From JAMOAW01 sp039908535 (GTDB lineage: Bacteria > Pseudomonadota > Magnetococcia > Magnetococcales > JADFZT01), in the NCBI GenBank assembly GCA_039908535.1, contig JAMOAW010000023.1:42533-106532 (forward strand): a stretch of 64,000 nt of DNA, in the 5' to 3' direction. The notes beneath the pieces are model-generated. The model had not been told where the DNA came from and made no database searches. It worked only from the letters and a program-made list of their open reading frames with translations. Below, piece by piece: positions 59,743 through 64,000 of the stretch; the first letter of the stretch is position 1; each line of letters opens with the position of its first letter. Position numbers and translations under genes: made by a program.

Positions 59743-62334
59743 ATGATTTCCCGTTCATGGGTGCGAATTTCTGCGGGTATGCGTGCCAATACAGCCCATT
59801 TTGGCGAGAAAGGGCGTCGCTTGGTGGACCTCTCCCAAGCCGGTTTTCCGGTTCCAGATGGCATTTTGTTGTCGGTGGAGTGTCTGGAGCAGTGGTTTTT
59901 TTCGGCGGCCTTAGCTCCCCTGTTTGCCTCTTTGGAAGAGAGAGAGGGGCGTGGAGAGACGGGGTTGGAAGGTGTGGCCTTGGCGGGGTTGGCTGCCATT
60001 CCCGTACCGGTGGATTGGGAGCAGGAGGTGCGTGGGCAGTTGGAGGAGATGATGGCCGGACAAGGGGGCGGCGCGGGGTTTTTTGCCGTGCGTTCGGCCG
60101 CCATTGGCGAAGATGCCGGACACTCCTCTTTTGCCGGGCAATATGCCACCTGCTTAGAAATTCCTTTAGAGAAGATCTGGTCTGCCATTTTAGAGGTTTA
60201 TGCCTCTTGGTGGGCAGATCGTTCGGTCAGTTATCGCCATCATCAGGGGATTGTTCCTAGTCGTCCGCGTATGTCGATCATTGTGCAACGTCAACTGCAA
60301 GCCGATTATGCCGGGGTGCTGTTTACCCGCAATCCTTTGGATGGATCTTCAACCTTTATGATTGAAGCGGTGCGCGGTTTGGGCGAGGCCTTGGTCTCTG
60401 GGCAGGTCACCCCTGCCCGGTGGCAGGTGGATCCGGTGAGTCATGAAATCATCCGTATGGATCCAGATCCCAGTGGGGCGGCTATGGGTATGGGGGAGGG
60501 GTGGATTGGGCAATTGGTTGCGATGGGATTGAAACTACAGAAAAAATTTGGTCAGGATTTGGATCTGGAGTGGGGGATTGAAGCCGAGACTCTTTATTTG
60601 CTGCAAATGCGCCCCATCACCACTTTGGCAACACCAGCCGGGAGTATGGCCTTGGATATTTACTCCCGCGCCATTGTCGAAGATTTATGGTCGGATCGCA
60701 TGACCCCCATGACGGCTTCGATTATTTTTACCGAATTTGGTGATATTTATACTTTTAAAAAGCCGCTCATCGCTTTGGGTTTGCACAAAATCGCCCAGGT
60801 GCCCGCCATTCGGGTGGTGAACGGTTTTGGTTATCTGCATGCCGAGGTATTGTATCAGTTGTTGGATGTATTGCCGAAAAATTGGCGTTTTAGCGAGGTG
60901 GCCAAAGGTTTTCCCCCAGAATTGCGTTCTGCGGCCATGGCTCGTTCCTATCGGGTGGCGACCCTTGGGCCTTTGCTGTTGCGTGCTCCGCTTTTATTGA
61001 GTGATCCGGCGGCACTGCCCTTTTTGACCATCCCTTTGTTGCGTCGCCAGATGCGTAAGGTGGATCGACAGTTGGCGTTGGTCTCTCCGGTTCGGTATGT
61101 CGGTGCAGAGCTCTCTTTTTTTCGTCAGGAGTTGGAACGCCTTTTGGGATTGTTGGAATCTTTATTGGTGCGCAATCAGTGGGGATATGGGTATGCGGCG
61201 GTGTTTACTTGGTTGTTGCGTCATGTGGCCCTGGGTCGGGCGGCTCAGAGCGAAAGCTGGCTTTTGGAACAACTGGCCTGGATTCCCAATAATATCACCC
61301 AACAGATGCAGCATCGTCTGCTCGCCATTGTGCGCGCCATGCCCGATGAACTACAAGAATTGTTTAAAAGTGCCGACCGTGTGGCGGTTTGGCAGACACT
61401 ACAGGAGCGTTTTGCCGATCATCCATTCAGCCAGGAGTTGGCTCAATTTTTGGTCGACTTTGGCTATCGTTCGGCCAATCGAGATTTTATTCATCCCCGT
61501 TGGCAGGAGAAGCCAGAACAGGTTTTAGATCTGATTGGGGTGTTGCTGCAATCCGATTTAAAAGCCTCGCGTTTTGCGTTTCAAGAGACCGCCCGGTTGA
61601 ATATGGCCGCCTTGCCTTGGCGCAGTCGTTGGGTGATGATCTATTTATTAAAGCAGGCGCGTCAATTTTTGGCTCTGCGTGAGGATCTTCGTTGTGGGTT
61701 GGATCGGGTTTTTCACCAATTGCGTCAATTGTTGCTGGCCATGGTCAACGCGCCTCCTTTTGAATGCTTGGGAGCGGACAAGGATCAGATCTTTTTTATG
61801 GAATTAAGCGAGTTGCGTCGGGTGTTGCAAGGGGGAACAATAGATCAGGAGTTGTTCTCTTTGGTGCGGGAACGGGCGCGTCTTTTTCGTCAGGAAGCCG
61901 GAAACGCCCCGCCCCAATATATAAAAATCACGGCTAAAGGGGAGGTGTTGGATTTGGAGCGTCCGGTGTTGGACGATCACCATTTTTTGGGCACCGCTGC
62001 GGCCAGTGGTTTGGCTGAGGGTCGGGCGGTGGTGGTGCGGGATGCTTCGGAGTTTTATAAACTCAAACCGGGGGATATTTTGATTGCCCACAACACCGAT
62101 CCGGGTTGGACCTCGTTGTTTTTGAGTGCGGCGGGTGTGGTGGTTGAAATGGGGGGGATTTTAAACCATTGTGCCATCATTGCTCGCGAATATGGCGTAC
62201 CTGCCGTGGTAGGGGTCAGCAAAGTTACCCAACGCATTCGCGATGGTCAATGGGTACGGGTGAATGGGGAGAGTGGGGTGGTGGAGGTTTTGGAAGATTC
62301 TCCAACCAGCACGACTCCCCCCCCTCTCTCTTAA
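59743..62334 (+). CDS. PEP-synthase-like / rifampin-phosphotransferase-like enzyme
   Basis: 863 residues, the length of rifampin phosphotransferase (Rph). The N-terminal ATP-grasp part has KGRRLVDLSQAGFPVPDG, VRSAAIGEDAGHSSFAGQY, DYAGVLFTRNP and DLEWGIEAETLYLLQMRPI. The C-terminal swivelling domain has the phospho-His motif GGILNHCAIIAREYGVPAVVG (His809). The PEP/pyruvate-binding barrel that ends true PEP synthase is absent, and the middle 450 residues are not a known substrate domain by eye. So a phosphate-transferring dikinase with an unknown acceptor is likely. Drug resistance is not implied. Same operon as the LtaS-like gene. Confidence 0.85.
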   Translation: MISRSWVRISAGMRANTAHFGEKGRRLVDLSQAGFPVPDGILLSVECLEQWFFSAALAPLFASLEEREGRGETGLEGVALAGLAAIPVPVDWEQEVRGQLEEMMAGQGGGAGFFAVRSAAIGEDAGHSSFAGQYATCLEIPLEKIWSAILEVYASWWADRSVSYRHHQGIVPSRPRMSIIVQRQLQADYAGVLFTRNPLDGSSTFMIEAVRGLGEALVSGQVTPARWQVDPVSHEIIRMDPDPSGAAMGMGEGWIGQLVAMGLKLQKKFGQDLDLEWGIEAETLYLLQMRPITTLATPAGSMALDIYSRAIVEDLWSDRMTPMTASIIFTEFGDIYTFKKPLIALGLHKIAQVPAIRVVNGFGYLHAEVLYQLLDVLPKNWRFSEVAKGFPPELRSAAMARSYRVATLGPLLLRAPLLLSDPAALPFLTIPLLRRQMRKVDRQLALVSPVRYVGAELSFFRQELERLLGLLESLLVRNQWGYGYAAVFTWLLRHVALGRAAQSESWLLEQLAWIPNNITQQMQHRLLAIVRAMPDELQELFKSADRVAVWQTLQERFADHPFSQELAQFLVDFGYRSANRDFIHPRWQEKPEQVLDLIGVLLQSDLKASRFAFQETARLNMAALPWRSRWVMIYLLKQARQFLALREDLRCGLDRVFHQLRQLLLAMVNAPPFECLGADKDQIFFMELSELRRVLQGGTIDQELFSLVRERARLFRQEAGNAPPQYIKITAKGEVLDLERPVLDDHHFLGTAAASGLAEGRAVVVRDASEFYKLKPGDILIAHNTDPGWTSLFLSAAGVVVEMGGILNHCAIIAREYGVPAVVGVSKVTQRIRDGQWVRVNGESGVVEVLEDSPTSTTPPPLS

Positions 62335-62336
62335 CT

Positions 62337-62547
62337 CTTAAAAAAAAGAGGGGGTCTGGGGGATTCATCCCCCAGGGTTTGGCCTTTGATTTTTTTTGCC
62401 CGCAAGGGCATCATGTTCAGGCACTCGTTAATCGTCCACACTTAAATGTGGTGGTACCATCATGTACATATATCGGAAAAATAAAAATAAAAATCAAGAC
62501 CTTGGGGGGCCCAGAACCCTCCCCCAATCCCCCCCACCCTTTTTTTT
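62337..62547. repeat. family-A repeats with a family-C end between them
   Basis: A first family-A tail (CTGGGGGATTCATCCCCCAG, GCCCGCAAGGGC), then a family-C terminus GTTCAGGCACTCGTTAATCGTCCACACTTAAATGTGGTGGTA (62415-62456), then a second family-A start (TATCGGAAAAATAAAAATAAAAATCAAG) with an altered GGGGGCCCAGAACCC hairpin. It is between the dikinase and TVP38 genes. Confidence 0.8.
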
Positions 62548-62557
62548 TGTTACCAAA

Positions 62558-63217
62558 ATGCGTCAGCGTCTCTTTTTGGTTGTGCTTTTGGTGGGAGGGA
62601 TGGTTGGTGCCTATTGCTATCGGGATCTTTTTGATCCCCTGCAATTGGAACTCTGGACGCGTCGATTGGGCGTGGGGGGGATGGTAGGTTTTGTTTTGCT
62701 TTATGCGGTGGCGACCGTTTTGTTTTTACCGGGATCGATATTGACTTTGGCCGGGGGGGCTATTTTTGGTCCTTGGCTGGGCGGCCTTTTAAGTTTACTG
62801 GGTGCCACACTGGGAGCGGGGCTCTCTTTTTTGATTGCGCGCTATCTGGCTGGGGAGTGGGTGGCGCGGCGCACCCGTGGTAACCTGGGTCGACTGCTGG
62901 CGGGAGTGGAGTCTGAAGGGTGGATTTTTGTGGCTTTTGTTCGATTGGTGCCGATTTTTCCTTTTAATGTGCTGAATTACGCGCTTGGGGTCACCCGAAT
63001 TCGTTTTGATCATTATCTTTTGACCTCTGGGCTCTGTATGGCCCCGGGTGGATTGGCTTATGCATGGGTGGGATATGCGGGCAAGGAGGTCATTGGTGGC
63101 AGTGCTCAGGCGGTTCAAGCGGGAACATGGGCATTGGGAATGTTTGCCTTGGTTTTTTTAATCTCGCGCTGGGTGCGACGCTCTCGTCATGAAAAGAGCC
63201 TCTCTTTGGAGCAATAA
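62558..63217 (+). CDS. TVP38/TMEM64-family (SNARE-associated/DedA-like) membrane protein
   Basis: 219 residues from the ATG at 62558; a longer frame is inside a repeat. Hydrophobic helices surround FLPGSILTLAGGAIFGPWLGGLLSLLGATLGAGLSFLIAR and the FVRLVPIFPFNVLNYALGVT motif, the signatures of the family. Such proteins act as lipid scramblases or transporters. No good Shine-Dalgarno precedes the ATG. It overlaps the next gene by 29 bp. Confidence 0.88.
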   Translation: MRQRLFLVVLLVGGMVGAYCYRDLFDPLQLELWTRRLGVGGMVGFVLLYAVATVLFLPGSILTLAGGAIFGPWLGGLLSLLGATLGAGLSFLIARYLAGEWVARRTRGNLGRLLAGVESEGWIFVAFVRLVPIFPFNVLNYALGVTRIRFDHYLLTSGLCMAPGGLAYAWVGYAGKEVIGGSAQAVQAGTWALGMFALVFLISRWVRRSRHEKSLSLEQ

Positions 63218-63977
63218 ATTGTATAAGAGATCTGTGCTGTGCCAACTCTCTTTTTTTTTTATGTTTATGGTTGGGGCGTTGCAGGCCGAAGAGGTTGCGT
63301 GTCCTTCTTGTCATTCAATTGGTGAGCTCCCTTGGTATCATCAAGAGTGTCGCGGATGTCATGGAGGGGGGCATGATGGCCAGATGGCCGCTCGATCTCG
63401 CCGCACGGAAGCGTGCACGGGTTGTCATGCCAGGGAGAAGGAAAGTTTTGTTGCCTCAAAACATGGTGTCATTGCCACCTTGGAATCAGAACGGATGGAT
63501 TTTTCGCGACCTCTGCGAGAGGGCAATATCCGTTCTCCGACATGCTCTTATTGTCATTTTCATAATGGTCAGCACCAGATCACTCTGCCATCGACTGAGG
63601 CTGCTGTCCGTATTGCCGTGCGTTCTACCCCATGTCAAGATTGCCACTCCCCCCGTTTTGTAAAAACTTGGTTTATCAGCGGAGAACGTATGATAGAGTT
63701 GGGCCGCATGAAGCAACGTGAGATCGAGGCTATTGGGAACGAAATCGTCAAAATGAACTCAGATCGAAAACAAGAGGTCGATATTATTTTAAAGCAAATG
63801 AATGAACATATGTATAACCTCTCTCTTGGGGTTGGGCACGCCTTTCCAGAGGCTCAGTGGTGGCAGGGGCATGCCTCTTTGGATGGTGATTTATTACGGA
63901 TAAAGTCTCTTTTGAGTGAGATTTTGGGTACCACCACACTTAACCGTGGCCGTCTGTTTTTTGATTTTATGCTTTAA
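63189..63977 (+). CDS. pentaheme c-type cytochrome related to the octaheme protein
   Basis: 262 residues with an N-terminal signal (ends LQAEE near residue 35) and five CxxCH sites: CPSCH, CRGCH, CTGCH, CSYCH and CQDCH. The segment from CTGCH to CQDCH resembles hemes 6-8 of the octaheme protein at 8.4 kb (PLREGNIRSPTCSYCH against PLRKGNYLIPTCAYCH), followed by a similar helical stretch, so it is a short relative. The last 15 residues (GTTTLNRGRLFFDFML) and the stop are encoded by a family-C repeat, so the natural C-terminus may have been lost. Confidence 0.85.
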   Translation: MKRASLWSNKLYKRSVLCQLSFFFMFMVGALQAEEVACPSCHSIGELPWYHQECRGCHGGGHDGQMAARSRRTEACTGCHAREKESFVASKHGVIATLESERMDFSRPLREGNIRSPTCSYCHFHNGQHQITLPSTEAAVRIAVRSTPCQDCHSPRFVKTWFISGERMIELGRMKQREIEAIGNEIVKMNSDRKQEVDIILKQMNEHMYNLSLGVGHAFPEAQWWQGHASLDGDLLRIKSLLSEILGTTTLNRGRLFFDFML

Positions 63978-64000
63978 AAAAAAAGGGGTCTGGGGGATTG
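63929..64000. repeat. family-C repeat, left end, cut by window
   Basis: TACCACCACACTTAACCGTGG at 63929, CGTCTGTTTTTTGATTTTATGCTT, A-run and CTGGGGGATTG where the window ends. It begins inside the pentaheme cytochrome coding sequence. Confidence 0.8.

Overview
The window is a dense, two-strand stretch of a Gram-negative bacterial chromosome. LptE (outer-membrane LPS assembly), c-type multiheme cytochromes with CxxCH motifs, a complete branched-chain amino-acid (Liv) ABC transporter, REC/GGDEF/PilZ/CheA/CheC signalling and a leuS-lptE-holA gene order all suggest a Pseudomonadota-type organism that can respire without oxygen. The very high density of short GC-rich interspersed repeats and the heavy signalling load would fit a deep-branching lineage such as the magnetotactic Magnetococcia, but nothing here fixes the taxonomy and no magnetosome gene is present.

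Layout. 0-6 kb (minus): cytochrome b561-like protein, trmB, a cNMP-binding/PAS protein cut by the window edge, then nnr (NAD(P)HX repair) followed by a three-part aldo-keto reductase / [4Fe-4S] / GGDEF fusion. 6-8.3 kb: an orphan ABC ATPase and an Rpn-type PD-(D/E)XK nuclease. 8.4-14.1 kb (minus): an octaheme HAO-like cytochrome with a NapH-like Fe-S membrane protein, DUF2892 and rhodanese genes, and an FTR1 iron permease with a small periplasmic partner. 14.3-22.6 kb (plus): livKHMGF in one overlapping operon, rlmKL and a DHH phosphoesterase. 23-27.6 kb (minus): a PilZ / PP2C / CHASE2-Ser/Thr kinase cassette and an S24-type repressor. 27.6-28.4 kb is AT-rich and gene-poor, followed by an HNH nuclease and tRNA-Arg(CCG). 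29.3-36.2 kb (minus): CheA, receiver, CheC, hybrid kinase and REC-GGDEF. 36.4-41.4 kb (minus): leuS-lptE-holA. 41.7-45.6 kb (plus): a succinate dehydrogenase/fumarate reductase of the A-B-E (CCG-domain) type. 45.7-47.4 kb: a pabB-pabC fusion broken by a frameshift and small deletion. 47.6-53.5 kb (minus): a surface-polymer-like set (polytopic membrane protein, two methyltransferases, AsnB) and an FHA protein. 53.8-64 kb: a FAAL-SGNH-ACP fusion, two small membrane proteins, an LtaS-like sulfatase, a rifampin-phosphotransferase-like dikinase, a TVP38 protein and a pentaheme cytochrome.

The dominant non-coding feature is a set of about twenty interspersed GC-rich palindromic repeats in three related families. 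Family A has GGGGGGCGG-AGAA-CCGCCCCCC and CTGGGGGAT-ATCCCCCAG hairpins and an outer GCCCnnGGGC hairpin. Family B has terminal inverted repeats GTAACCGTTCA/TGAACGGTTAC. Family C has terminal inverted repeats TACCACCACAYTTAA/TTAARTGTGGTGGTA. They occupy most intergenic gaps, interrupt likely operons, lie directly in front of start codons and supply stop codons and C-terminal residues to several genes. Coordinates, motifs and frames were read by eye; family names come from motif recognition, not database searches.
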